Shown: positions 33,196 to 41,270 of the stretch, piece by piece
How the letters are laid out: each line of letters starts with the position of its first letter
Numbering within the stretch: position 1 is the stretch's first letter
Source of the DNA: Salinibaculum litoreum
GTDB taxonomy: Archaea > Halobacteriota > Halobacteria > Halobacteriales > Haloarculaceae
DNA length: 64,000 nucleotides
Reading direction: 5' to 3'
NCBI GenBank assembly: GCA_009789175.1
Contig: CP046866.1
Coordinates: 434,001 to 498,000 of the forward strand
Notes under the pieces: model-generated
Told to the model about the DNA's origin: nothing
The model's database searches: none
The model's input: only the letters and a program-made list of their open reading frames with translations
Position numbers and translations under genes: made by a program

Positions 33196-34275
33196 TCACT
33201 CCCCCAGCAGCGGCGGCTCGTAGGTGTAGAGATAGCCGTCGTGGAGGACGTAGTACATCTCTTGCTCGGGGGCTTCGACGACGCTGTTGTCGGTGTCGAT
33301 GGCGATATCGACGAGTGAACCGAGTGACGCTGCCTCGGCTCGTGGCCGGTCGAAAGCCTCGTCAGGGAGCCTGACCGTCGAAATCCACTCGTCGTAGTCC
33401 TCCCGGTCCCGTTCGTAGGCAAGCCGTTCTCGTTCGGCATCCGAGAGTTCGAACTGGCCACGGACCCGCCCGATGGCGAGACCGGTAAGCCCGACGAGTG
33501 CGGTGACGACCAGCAGGGGGGCACCGACCCGCGACAGCAGGCCAGCGGTCCGCGTGTCTGCCACCTGTTGGGTTGTGTTCCCCCGGTTGGTTCTCGTGGC
33601 GTTCGTACCGGGACTGTAGGTATTGCCATTCAGTGACACGGGCAACGTGTAGCTCCGTGTCCGGTCGACTGTCTCGTTACCTATCGTCCCTTCGTAGTCG
33701 ACGGTCGCCCGGACGAGAACGTCCGTCTCCCCTGGCGACCCGCCGAGTTCATCGCGAATCCGCTCCGTCCGGTTCGTGACCCGGTTCATATCGAGAGTGA
33801 ATGGGACGCGAACAGTCTCTCCTGGTGTCACATCCGTCGTCGATACGTCGTTGAGTGGTCTCGTCGTCTGCCAGAGGACCGTCTCTCTCTGTCCACTGTC
33901 ACCGCTCTCGACACCACGGATAACGAGGCCGAGAGATACGTTTTCGTCGACACTCCCTTCGTCACTGCCATCGTAGGTGAACAGGAACGTGCCGTTCAGC
34001 GTCGGCGAGACGCGGGTGAAATACACCGATCGATTCTCCAGTGTCTCGCCCTCTCGGAACACAGTGGTGTTCGTCTCGACGGTCGCCGAGTGTGCAAACT
34101 CGCCGGTCGTCTCCATCGCGGTCGTCGACTGTACTTCTGGGGTGTTTTCGTTCTCGGCCGTGTGAGCTGTGACGGTCAGCCAGCCACCCAGTGCTGCGAT
34201 GACGAGCAACACTGCCACGGCGACAGCGAACCGGCCGTCGAGAAACGCACGGAGACGAAGTCGCCAGTCGGTCAT
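33196..34275 (-). CDS. DUF5305-like membrane protein of the surface-protein locus
   Basis: A 359-residue protein. The N-terminal helix FAVAVAVLLVIAALGGWLTV follows a short basic start, then about 200 residues of beta-rich extracellular sequence (TTVFREGETLENRSVYFTRVSP, PFTLDMNRVTNRTERIRDEL). A second helix, PLLVVTALVGLTGLAIGRV, and a cytoplasmic C-terminus end in YLYTYEPPLL. DUF5305 proteins of this shape sit next to SipW-type signal peptidases in haloarchaea. Here it follows the signal peptidase gene after 72 bp, in the same direction. It may assemble or anchor the exported subunits; this is inferred from context. Confidence 0.72.
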   Translation of the reverse strand: MTDWRLRLRAFLDGRFAVAVAVLLVIAALGGWLTVTAHTAENENTPEVQSTTAMETTGEFAHSATVETNTTVFREGETLENRSVYFTRVSPTLNGTFLFTYDGSDEGSVDENVSLGLVIRGVESGDSGQRETVLWQTTRPLNDVSTTDVTPGETVRVPFTLDMNRVTNRTERIRDELGGSPGETDVLVRATVDYEGTIGNETVDRTRSYTLPVSLNGNTYSPGTNATRTNRGNTTQQVADTRTAGLLSRVGAPLLVVTALVGLTGLAIGRVRGQFELSDAERERLAYERDREDYDEWISTVRLPDEAFDRPRAEAASLGSLVDIAIDTDNSVVEAPEQEMYYVLHDGYLYTYEPPLLGE

Positions 34276-34347
34276 CGTGAGTAGCGGTCACCCCGCGTGA
34301 CCGTAGTAATGGTATTCCTGAAAGGGACGTAACGACTGTCCTGACAG

Positions 34348-35508
34348 TCAGTAGCGACCCTCTACCAGCCGACGGAGCCGCGTCGTGAGAGACAGCCTAT
34401 CCCTCCGCGAACGGTCCCGGAGTCGACCAGTCCCCGCGAGTCTGACACCGAGGAGGTAGAACGGCATCCCGATGAGTGCGTCGATGACGACGACGGGCAG
34501 CCAGGGGTGCACGCCGTAGAGGCTCCGGATGACAGAGGGCGGCAGGACGGAGAGATACCGGTGTTCGACGACGTACCGCCGGTAGTGACCCGTCTCAGGG
34601 GGCGCGTGTAGTGTCACCGTGGCGTTGGTCACCTCCCCGGGCCCGACGCGTACTTGCTGTGGCTTGACTTCGACGCCCTCACTGGCAGATTCGAGGTAGG
34701 AAACTGTCGGGACGACGCCACCGTTTGCCACGGGATAGGATACGTCATTGGACTCGCCCGCCGGGATGACCGTCGGGCGCTCGGAGTCGAACTCCGCGCT
34801 GACGACGCCGTACTCCTGAGTCCCGGCGGGGGCGACCATCGCCGCCGTCGCGCCGAGGACAAGCACGGCCGCGAGCGCTCCAACGACGAGACGGACGTTC
34901 GTCCCGTCGGTCCGCGAAGTCTCGCGGCGTCTGCGTTTCGTCGTGCCTGCTCGCCACCGTCCGACGAGATACCAAGCCAGTGTCGTGGCGAAAAACAGGT
35001 AGGCAAGTCCCTGGACACCGAGCAGCGAGCGCGACCCGAACAGGCCAGCGAGGGTCCGCTGGACCGTTGTGAAGGCCGACTGGACAGTCTGGACAACGGT
35101 CCCGAGGTGGGGTATGACTACGACCTTGCCGTTCACCTGGAGCGCTTTGGCTTTGATCTGTGCATCTTTGACCGGTGGCTCGTCGTTGTCCTGGTCTGTG
35201 AACGGGTTGGCGTCCCCTCTGGTGATGTAGCCCTGCTCGGTCTCCCCGACGACGCGATGGGTCGTCAGGCCACCACCCTGCACCTCCTCGGCCTCGTAGA
35301 CGATTACGTCGCCCTCCTCGACGGGTCCGGTGACTTGGGCTGGGACGGCGATGAAGCCGTCTCCGGCGTCGAGTGTCGGTGACATGCTGCCGGTCTCGAC
35401 ATAGCTACACAGAACGGGCTGGCCGAAAAGCGAACTCACCATGAGAGATGTGACTACTACGATGAGCGAAAACAGCAAGATACGACCGAGATACTGCTTG
35501 TAGCTCAT
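34348..35508 (-). CDS. SipW-type signal peptidase I with C-terminal extension
   Basis: A 386-residue protein. The N-terminal helix LLFSLIVVVTSLMVSSLFG precedes YVETGSMSPTLDAGDGF (Ser41), TTHRVVGET (His84) and YITRGDANPFTDQDND (Asp99). This Ser/His/Asp set is that of ER/SipW-type peptidases, with His in place of the bacterial Lys. Beyond the catalytic part come more helices (GVQGLAYLFFATTLAWYLVG and others) and a beta-rich extracytoplasmic section. SipW enzymes process dedicated exported substrates, in Bacillus the fibre protein TasA. The likely substrates are the two signature-bearing small proteins of this locus. Confidence 0.83.
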   Translation of the reverse strand: MSYKQYLGRILLFSLIVVVTSLMVSSLFGQPVLCSYVETGSMSPTLDAGDGFIAVPAQVTGPVEEGDVIVYEAEEVQGGGLTTHRVVGETEQGYITRGDANPFTDQDNDEPPVKDAQIKAKALQVNGKVVVIPHLGTVVQTVQSAFTTVQRTLAGLFGSRSLLGVQGLAYLFFATTLAWYLVGRWRAGTTKRRRRETSRTDGTNVRLVVGALAAVLVLGATAAMVAPAGTQEYGVVSAEFDSERPTVIPAGESNDVSYPVANGGVVPTVSYLESASEGVEVKPQQVRVGPGEVTNATVTLHAPPETGHYRRYVVEHRYLSVLPPSVIRSLYGVHPWLPVVVIDALIGMPFYLLGVRLAGTGRLRDRSRRDRLSLTTRLRRLVEGRY

Positions 35509-35677
35509 ATTGGATTATGGCAAACAGTTCTGGGGTGGTACCAGTTAGCTAAATGGGGCATAATAACAACAGTCCCGCCGACACACATCCGCCACAGCTA
35601 TTGGTTTCCTCAAAGAGGGGCCGTGTAGTGGGGCTTCCTACTGGAAGGCCGTCGTCCGGTCTCGGGAGTTTCGAGAT

Positions 35678-36259
35678 TTAATTACTCCCGTATGGCCCAT
35701 CAGCATCCGTGACGGCAAATGTAATTTCTCCGCCCGGGAGACTGCTCCTGTCCCGTGCATCGATCGCCACACCAACTAGCGTGGACCCTCCAGAATTAAG
35801 TCCTCCACCGCTCGCATTCGTGGTATCGTACCCTCCGAAATCATCCCAGCTGGGGTAGAAGCTATCTTCAGGATAGTTCCCGCTGTATTCTTCGTACACT
35901 TCTTTGGGGACGAAGTGCCACCGGTCGGGATTTGACAGCCCGGATTTGTCAATCGTTATATCCAGGTTATTCGGGCCATTGTTCATCATTTTGAACACGC
36001 CATCGAACGTCGTCACAGAATCCGGATTGATACCCTTCCCACCATGGCCGTTTTTGTCGAAGCTCAACGTTAGTTGCTTGCCGCTCATCTCTGCGTAGGG
36101 CGAAGTGTCCTTCAGGCCAAGGTATGCACTCTCGTCACCGGCCACGTTAACGGAGACACTTCGAGTTGCCTCGACACTGGCGAAGGCACCAGTACCCATG
36201 ACAGCCGCTCCGCCAGCGGCGAGCGATCCCATTCCCACCAGGAATTTGCGTCGTTGCAT
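35678..36259 (-). CDS. Exported fibre-like subunit (DUF1102/TasA-like, SipW-type signal)
   Basis: A 193-residue protein, MQRRKFLVGMGSLAAGGAAV then GTGAFASVEATRSVSVNVAG, then DESAYLGL. The start gives a Tat/SipW-like signal whose cleavage would fall near the GTGAFA segment. The mature part is beta-rich, Gly/Ser/Asn-containing and lacks cysteine. Proteins with this opening are grouped as DUF1102 and resemble TasA-type bundling-pilus subunits. The next gene, after 169 bp, is the SipW-type peptidase. It is the probable main surface product of this locus. The family is moderately sure; fibre formation is inferred. Confidence 0.68.
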   Translation of the reverse strand: MQRRKFLVGMGSLAAGGAAVMGTGAFASVEATRSVSVNVAGDESAYLGLKDTSPYAEMSGKQLTLSFDKNGHGGKGINPDSVTTFDGVFKMMNNGPNNLDITIDKSGLSNPDRWHFVPKEVYEEYSGNYPEDSFYPSWDDFGGYDTTNASGGGLNSGGSTLVGVAIDARDRSSLPGGEITFAVTDADGPYGSN

Positions 36260-36673
36260 CGTTGTATTTCCTCGTTTGCACGCGCCGCGGTCGCGTACGA
36301 GGACCTCACAACGCCGTCCCCGCCGTCACCGGCGCGTATCTGTGATGTTGGGAAGGTACTACTTTGGTATGAGCCAGCAATCACACCCGGAAAGAGTCTC
36401 TCCAGTACTGGCATAGACTCCCTGTAAACACCAAATATACTCTCTGTAGCTGAACAAAGCATCACTGCGCTCCCGTCCTTTCAGCTAGTGACTGACTGAC
36501 CAACCCGATAGTACTATTCTGACACTATTGGCGGATGGGTGCGTTCTCTCAGTGGACGACTAGGCACCATATACGGCCCGTATTTCTCGGTGACGGACGG
36601 ACTGGAGGAAATCACAGAACCGGGGAAAAGCATCGATACGTGTTCAGAGAATAACTAGACTTTCCCGAAGTTA
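36260..36673. other. Non-coding stretch upstream of the exported subunit gene
   Basis: No convincing gene is seen. GC falls towards the right (for example CCAAATATACTCTCTGTAGC around 36430). This is half of the original divergent promoter region; the IS begins at 36682. I see no clean TATA box at the leaderless distance from 36259. Confidence 0.5.
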
Positions 36674-36681
36674 CTTTTTAC
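36674..36681. repeat. Target site duplication, left copy
   Basis: CTTTTTAC directly precedes the left terminal inverted repeat of the IS and is identical to the copy at 37611-37618. Removing the element and one copy rejoins the sequence cleanly. Confidence 0.9.
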
Positions 36682-37610
36682 TGCCGTGTTGAATAGATGC
36701 TGAGTCACGGTTAGAGCGGTTCACAAAGCGGTTCTATGTTTGAGATTGCGAACATAAGAACGATTTCACGGAACTGCCGATACCAGCCGAGCGCTCGCAC
36801 GGCATCGCCGAGCGAGCGCTTCGTTGTCGAATACGAAGTCTCGGCCATCCAGCGTTGAGAATAGCCTTTTGCCCGGATGAGCGCGTTATGTCCGAGCGTC
36901 AATGGTCTCGATCCACGCTGTAAGATGAGCGGCTCGACACCAAGGGCGTAGAACTCGTATTTCGTGATCCAGTTGTGGAAGGCCTTGTCAGCAGCCACCG
37001 ACAGCAGGTCGTCCGCGTTCCGGCGGACGACCTGCGGCCCGGTCTTCGTATCGTGTTTCCACCGGGCCGAGATGTGTACGTCAAGGACAGCAAGAGACTC
37101 TCTATCGGTTAGTGTCGTCACTTTCAGCGTCTGCACGGTACTTCCTGACCGCTGGCGGTAGTACGACGAGGCTGAGCGGCGGTCGAAGAACGTGCTGTCG
37201 AGTGCTGCGTGGCCAGACTGCGGGTGTTGCTGCGCTGAAACGCGCAGCAACGCCCGCCAGACCCACATTTCCAGCCGATCGAACGATTTGTAGAGCGTAG
37301 TGAAATCTGGCAGATCGTCCGGATCGAAGCCAAGAGCGTCACAAATCTCGGTCATATACTTCAGCCGATTCGGCGTTTCTCGGTAGCTGTGGCCGTCTTC
37401 GAGCCGAAAACAGTGCAGAACGACGTGCTTCCAGCGGGCGAACCCGCCGCTGGCGGGCTCGCCTGCGTGCTTCCCCAACGCTTGTTTGGCTAGGTGCCGA
37501 CACTGCTCAATGAAGTCGAAGAGGTCGATCTCCATGGACAGAGTCGATTTCCTCGGCTTCGTCCTTCTACTCAGTGATATCAGCCGATTAGACCGCTATT
37601 CAACACGGCA
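36682..37610. mobile_element. IS5-family insertion sequence, 929 bp, complete
   Basis: The ends are TGCCGTGTTGAATAG (36682-36696) and its exact inverse complement (37596-37610), 15-bp perfect terminal inverted repeats. An 8-bp duplication CTTTTTAC flanks them. One intact transposase gene fills most of the element. The 8-bp duplication and protein type fit the ISH1-like branch of IS5 elements in haloarchaea. Intact ends and gene suggest a recent, possibly active copy. It sits in the divergent promoter region of the surface-protein locus. Confidence 0.9.
36711..37535 (-). CDS. IS5-family transposase (DDE)
   Basis: A 274-residue protein. MEIDLFDFIEQCRHLAKQAL starts 75 bp inside the right end of the element. 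HAALDSTFFDRRSASSYYR has the first Asp region, VAADKAFHNWITKYEFYALG the second, and WMAETSYSTTKRSLGDAVRALGWYRQFREI the C-terminal Glu region with the Y-x-R-F/E pattern of IS5 enzymes. It cuts and joins the 15-bp ends. No frameshift is seen. Confidence 0.9.
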   Translation of the reverse strand: MEIDLFDFIEQCRHLAKQALGKHAGEPASGGFARWKHVVLHCFRLEDGHSYRETPNRLKYMTEICDALGFDPDDLPDFTTLYKSFDRLEMWVWRALLRVSAQQHPQSGHAALDSTFFDRRSASSYYRQRSGSTVQTLKVTTLTDRESLAVLDVHISARWKHDTKTGPQVVRRNADDLLSVAADKAFHNWITKYEFYALGVEPLILQRGSRPLTLGHNALIRAKGYSQRWMAETSYSTTKRSLGDAVRALGWYRQFREIVLMFAISNIEPLCEPL

Positions 37611-37618
37611 CTTTTTAC
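37611..37618. repeat. Target site duplication, right copy
   Basis: CTTTTTAC directly follows the right terminal inverted repeat and is identical to 36674-36681. The insertion point is about 80 bp before the winged-helix gene start. Confidence 0.9.
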
Positions 37619-37692
37619 TAATGTATGGGGGACCACGAGTGTACGACGAGTACTGGAGAGGAATCAGTCACCATGTCGGATACCACACTGCT

Positions 37693-38286
37693 ATGAGTCG
37701 ATCTACACCGCAACAGTCACGCATCTCGTCGGACGAGAGTGATGGGTTCTCCCGGGAGACGACACTGGAGGTGCTCAGCAACCGCCGGCGTCGGTTCACG
37801 ATTCACTATCTCAAACAGCAGCCGGACAACCGGGCCACTATCTCCGACCTCGCGGAGCGTGTCGCCAGTTGGGAGAACGGGAAATCTCTCACGGAACTCA
37901 CACACAAAGAACGGAAGCGTGTCCGGAATGCGTTGCAGCAGTTCCACGTCCAGAAGTTGGTCGAGGTGGGATTCGTTACATACGACCGCGAACACGGCAT
38001 CGTCGAACTGACGGAGGCAGCGTCGGACGCGAACTTCTACGTCGAGTCGCTAACTGGCACTGACATTCCCTGGAGCGTCTACTATCTCGCGCTCTCGGCG
38101 CTGAGTACGGTTTGTCTGCTCGGCCTCTGGTTCGAGGTCCCGCTGTTTACTGCCGTTTCGCCGGTCCTGTACGGGGTCTACTTCGTGACGACGCTGACGG
38201 TATCGTCACTGGGCCATTTCTACGACAACTACTACCGGATGCGACTGGGCGCTCGCGACGAACCGCCGGAGGTGAGTCAGCAATGA
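37693..38286 (+). CDS. Winged-helix membrane-anchored regulator (DUF7344-like)
   Basis: 197 residues from MSRSTPQQSRISSDESDGFS; another in-frame ATG at 37621 would add 24 residues. Residues 20-115 form a winged helix (RETTLEVLSNRRRRFTIHYL, ISDLAERVASWENGKSLTEL, VRNALQQFHVQKLVEVGFV). Two helices follow: YYLALSALSTVCLLGLWF and LFTAVSPVLYGVYFVTTLTV. Membrane-tethered regulators of this kind accompany SipW/DUF1102 loci in haloarchaea. It overlaps the next gene by 4 bp (ATGA). It probably controls the surface-protein genes; its own promoter was split by the IS. Confidence 0.75.
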   Translation: MSRSTPQQSRISSDESDGFSRETTLEVLSNRRRRFTIHYLKQQPDNRATISDLAERVASWENGKSLTELTHKERKRVRNALQQFHVQKLVEVGFVTYDREHGIVELTEAASDANFYVESLTGTDIPWSVYYLALSALSTVCLLGLWFEVPLFTAVSPVLYGVYFVTTLTVSSLGHFYDNYYRMRLGARDEPPEVSQQ

Positions 38287-38690
38287 CGCGCTGGCGGATG
38301 GGACTCGTACTCGTGGCGGCGGTCGTCGCGGTGACACTTGTGGTGGGCACCAGCGGCTACACCGCCGCAAATACCGACCGTGGCGTCCGTGTAGCAGTCG
38401 TTGATGACGACGCCGCGTACGTCGGCGTCGAGCAAACGGCTACCGACACGGCAAACGGTACGACCAACCTGACCGTGGCGGTGACGAACCAGTTCCCGAC
38501 GAGTACGGTACTCGGGACTGTCACGGTCACAGTGGACGGCCGGACTGTCGCCCTCACGCAGGATGGTCCGCTTGGTCCAGGCAAACGGGCCGTTCGGACG
38601 TTTCAGGGTTTGCCCTGTGATGCGACGATTACGGTCGGAGCCTCTGGAACCGATGTCGATGTCCAGTTCAGTCGACCGGTCGACTGTTGA
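38283..38690 (+). CDS. Second exported fibre-like subunit (DUF1102-like)
   Basis: A 135-residue protein. MTRWRMGLVLVAAVVAVTLV is a signal or anchor helix, followed by GTSGYTAANTDRGVRVAVVD and DDAAYVGV. This matches, position by position, the GTGAFASVEATRSVSVNVAG-DESAYLGL segment of the 193-residue protein at 35678, so the two are paralogues. The rest is beta-rich (TTNLTVAVTNQFPTSTVLGT, VTVTVDGRTVALTQDG) and includes two Cys. Translation is probably coupled to the regulator through the ATGA overlap. The likely processing enzyme is the nearby SipW-type peptidase. Confidence 0.68.
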   Translation: MTRWRMGLVLVAAVVAVTLVVGTSGYTAANTDRGVRVAVVDDDAAYVGVEQTATDTANGTTNLTVAVTNQFPTSTVLGTVTVTVDGRTVALTQDGPLGPGKRAVRTFQGLPCDATITVGASGTDVDVQFSRPVDC

Positions 38691-38741
38691 CTTGGTCGAC
38701 CACCGGCAGGGACTTTCACCGTCGGTGGCTCCCCGGCCGCG

Positions 38742-40001
38742 TCACGCTGTCGACAGTTCATCGGCCAACTCCTTCGCCTCCCGCACCCGGCTGGGAATCC
38801 CCATCCGCGCGGTGTAGTTTGTCGCCAGATGGACGCCTGCGGGCGTTTCCACGTCGTCCAGCCCCCACCACGTCTGGTCGTAGGCGGGGAACCACCGCTC
38901 CCGGCGCTCGATGCCGACCACCGACGCGTCCGTGCCTGTCGCCTGCTGGAACTCCCCGGCGGCGATCTCGCCGAGGCGCTCGTCGGATTCGTCCAGCATC
39001 CCGGGGTCGTGCATCCCACCGAGAAACACCGTACAGAGGCCATCCCGGTCGAACATCGCGCCGTTGAACGAGACGCCGAGCGTGTGTAGCTTCTCGTCGT
39101 AGGCGACCTGATAGCCCAGGCCGTCGGGCAGCGGCTCGGTCGCCTCCAGGTAGACGAGTGCGAGCGGGTTGTAGGTCAACTCCGCCAGGGCGTCCGTCCC
39201 CTCTGCCAGCCCATCGAGCAGGTCCGCAGTCGCGTCGGCCGGTGTCGTCACGACCACGTCTTCGACAGCGTACTCGGCGTCTGCCGTTTGGACCGTGTAC
39301 CCCGAGCCCCCGGATTCGATGGCCGTCACTGGCTCGCCGAGGTGGACGGCATCGTCGTAGGTCGACGCCAGGGCCTCAGGGAGCGTCTGTAGCCCCGCCG
39401 AAAACGACGCCGGGGGGGCCTTCTCGCCCTGGCCGACTCGCTGGCGAAACGCCGAGAGCATGCTGCCAGTTTCTTGCTCGCGGCGCATCAGGCCCTCCAG
39501 CGCGAACTCCGCGGGCATCTCTGCGGGGTCGGAGGCATAGAGGCCGCCGTACAGCGGCCCGATAAACCGCTCGTATGCGGTCCGGCCGAACTTCCGGGAG
39601 AACACCTCCGCGACCGTCTCCGAGCCAATCGCATCCCTGGTCAGTGGTTCGGCCAGCATGCGAAGCTTCTGTGGCCAGGACAGCAGGTCCGTCCGGCGAA
39701 ACGCGGGGACATCTGTCGGCGCTTCCCGGAGTTGGCCCCGTGAATAGACGAACAGCGACCCCTCCTCGGCGGTGACGATGTCATCGGCAACGCCCGCGGC
39801 GTCTGCCAACTCGCGGATGCCGGGCGTCGCACGCATCCGCTGGGGGCCGAGTTCGACGACGTGGCCGTCGCGGTCGCGGGACTGGATGACACCGCCGGCT
39901 TCCTCGCGGGCTTCCAGTGTCACGCAGTCGACGCCGCGCTCTCCGAGGTAGTGTGTCAGCGCCAGCCCTGTGATGCCGGCACCGACGACGCCGACGGTCA
40001 T
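38742..40001 (-). CDS. hemG: Protoporphyrinogen/coproporphyrinogen oxidase (FAD)
   Basis: A 419-residue protein. MTVGVVGAGITGLALTHYLG is the FAD-binding start (GxGxxG), followed by LEAREEAGGVIQSRDRDGHV. EDVVVTTPADATADLLDGLA, LVYLEATEPLPDGLGYQVAY and TAYERFIGPLYGGLYASDPA match HemY/HemG-type oxidases. It oxidises a porphyrinogen to the porphyrin. The start overlaps the hemH stop (ATGA). The symbol follows common archaeal use; by fold it is the HemY type. Confidence 0.87.
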   Translation of the reverse strand: MTVGVVGAGITGLALTHYLGERGVDCVTLEAREEAGGVIQSRDRDGHVVELGPQRMRATPGIRELADAAGVADDIVTAEEGSLFVYSRGQLREAPTDVPAFRRTDLLSWPQKLRMLAEPLTRDAIGSETVAEVFSRKFGRTAYERFIGPLYGGLYASDPAEMPAEFALEGLMRREQETGSMLSAFRQRVGQGEKAPPASFSAGLQTLPEALASTYDDAVHLGEPVTAIESGGSGYTVQTADAEYAVEDVVVTTPADATADLLDGLAEGTDALAELTYNPLALVYLEATEPLPDGLGYQVAYDEKLHTLGVSFNGAMFDRDGLCTVFLGGMHDPGMLDESDERLGEIAAGEFQQATGTDASVVGIERRERWFPAYDQTWWGLDDVETPAGVHLATNYTARMGIPSRVREAKELADELSTA

Positions 40002-41077
40002 CAGTCGTCGCTGGCCGATTCGGCGTGGGGCGTTTCCTGTGGCGCGTTCAGGCACATCGTCCCCGGTTCGTCACGGCACTGGCACTGCCGGTACTGGTAG
40101 TACTCGGGGTCGAAGTCGGCGAGGAACGGCTCCACGAGGTCGGCAAAGACCTCCGGGATGCGCTCGTCGTCGTGGGGAATCGGGACCCGGTAGAAGTCAA
40201 GTCCTGCTTCCTCGGCCTCTTCTTTGAGTTCGTCGTCCAGTTCCGAGAGCGTCTCGCTCTGTTCGTGCAGGAAGCTGACCGGCTCGACAACCACACGCTC
40301 GGTGTCTAGCTCTTCGATGAGGTCTTCGACTTCGGGTTCGGTCCACGGGATGTCGCGGTTCTCGTGGTTCTGGAAGCCGATTTCGTAGTCGGGACTGCCA
40401 AGCAGTGAGGCGACGACCGAGCAGTACTCCTCGACGTAGATGTCGTAGCGACTGCCCTCCTCCAGATAGTGCTTTGGCGTGCCGTGAGCGGAGAAGACGA
40501 GTGTCGTGTCCTCGTCGTGCAGGTCGACGCCGGCCTCCTCGGCGTAGGAGTCGATGTTCTCCGCGCGGACGCGGTTGTATCCGGGGTGTTTGTGCCAGCC
40601 GGTGATGGCCTGGAAGGGGATGTCGGGGTCGAGCGCGTCGAGTTCTTCTTCCAGTTCGTCCAGCGCGATGACGTTCGTCGAGGGGCCACACAGCGGGTAA
40701 ATCGGGAGGCCGATGACGCGGTCGACGCCATCTTCGTGAGCGGCGTCTGCAGCGTCGCCGATGAACGGCTCGGTGTACTGCATGCCGAGATAGGTGGACA
40801 CGTCGAAGCCGCGCTTCTGGAGGGCATCTTCGAGTGTCTCGGTCTGTAGGCGGGCCTGCTCGTTGAGCGGCGAGCCGCCGATTTCCTCGTACTCTTCGAT
40901 GAGGCCGGGTGCACGGCGCTTTGCGAGCTTTCGTGAGCGCTCGCGAGCGGCTTCCTCGGACTCGTACTCTTCGAGGTCCGCGTTGGCCATGAAAATCCGT
41001 TCGAGATAATCGACGACGGCCTCTCTGTCCGGTTCCGATGGCTCGCCAAAGTTCAGCAAAACGACGCCCGTTGTCAT
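40001..41077 (-). CDS. hemH: Ferrochelatase
   Basis: A 358-residue protein. MTTGVVLLNFGEPSEPDREA, then GSPLNEQARLQTETLEDALQ, the metal-site segment LVFSAHGTPKHYLEEGSRYD (His), and the GFQNHENRDIPWTEPEVEDL / VVVEPVSFLHEQSETLSELD block are typical of HemH. It inserts Fe2+ into a porphyrin, the last steps of heme synthesis with hemG. A Cys-rich C-terminus (YQYRQCQCRDEPGTMC) could bind a 2Fe-2S cluster, as some ferrochelatases do. hemG follows directly. Confidence 0.9.
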   Translation of the reverse strand: MTTGVVLLNFGEPSEPDREAVVDYLERIFMANADLEEYESEEAARERSRKLAKRRAPGLIEEYEEIGGSPLNEQARLQTETLEDALQKRGFDVSTYLGMQYTEPFIGDAADAAHEDGVDRVIGLPIYPLCGPSTNVIALDELEEELDALDPDIPFQAITGWHKHPGYNRVRAENIDSYAEEAGVDLHDEDTTLVFSAHGTPKHYLEEGSRYDIYVEEYCSVVASLLGSPDYEIGFQNHENRDIPWTEPEVEDLIEELDTERVVVEPVSFLHEQSETLSELDDELKEEAEEAGLDFYRVPIPHDDERIPEVFADLVEPFLADFDPEYYQYRQCQCRDEPGTMCLNAPQETPHAESASDD

Positions 41078-41270
41078 GTACGAATATTCGACGGGACAGT
41101 CCTATACCTGTCGCTTCCAGCGAACGGTGAGGCCCGCCCGTGCGTCGAAGCAGGTCGCCGGCGACTCCGATAGTTTCTTACCCGTCCCATACCCCGGACC
41201 ACAACGTAATGGGAGCCACGTCGTCCGGGTCGCCGATATGTTGCGTGTTCGCTGACGGAGGTGACCACCC

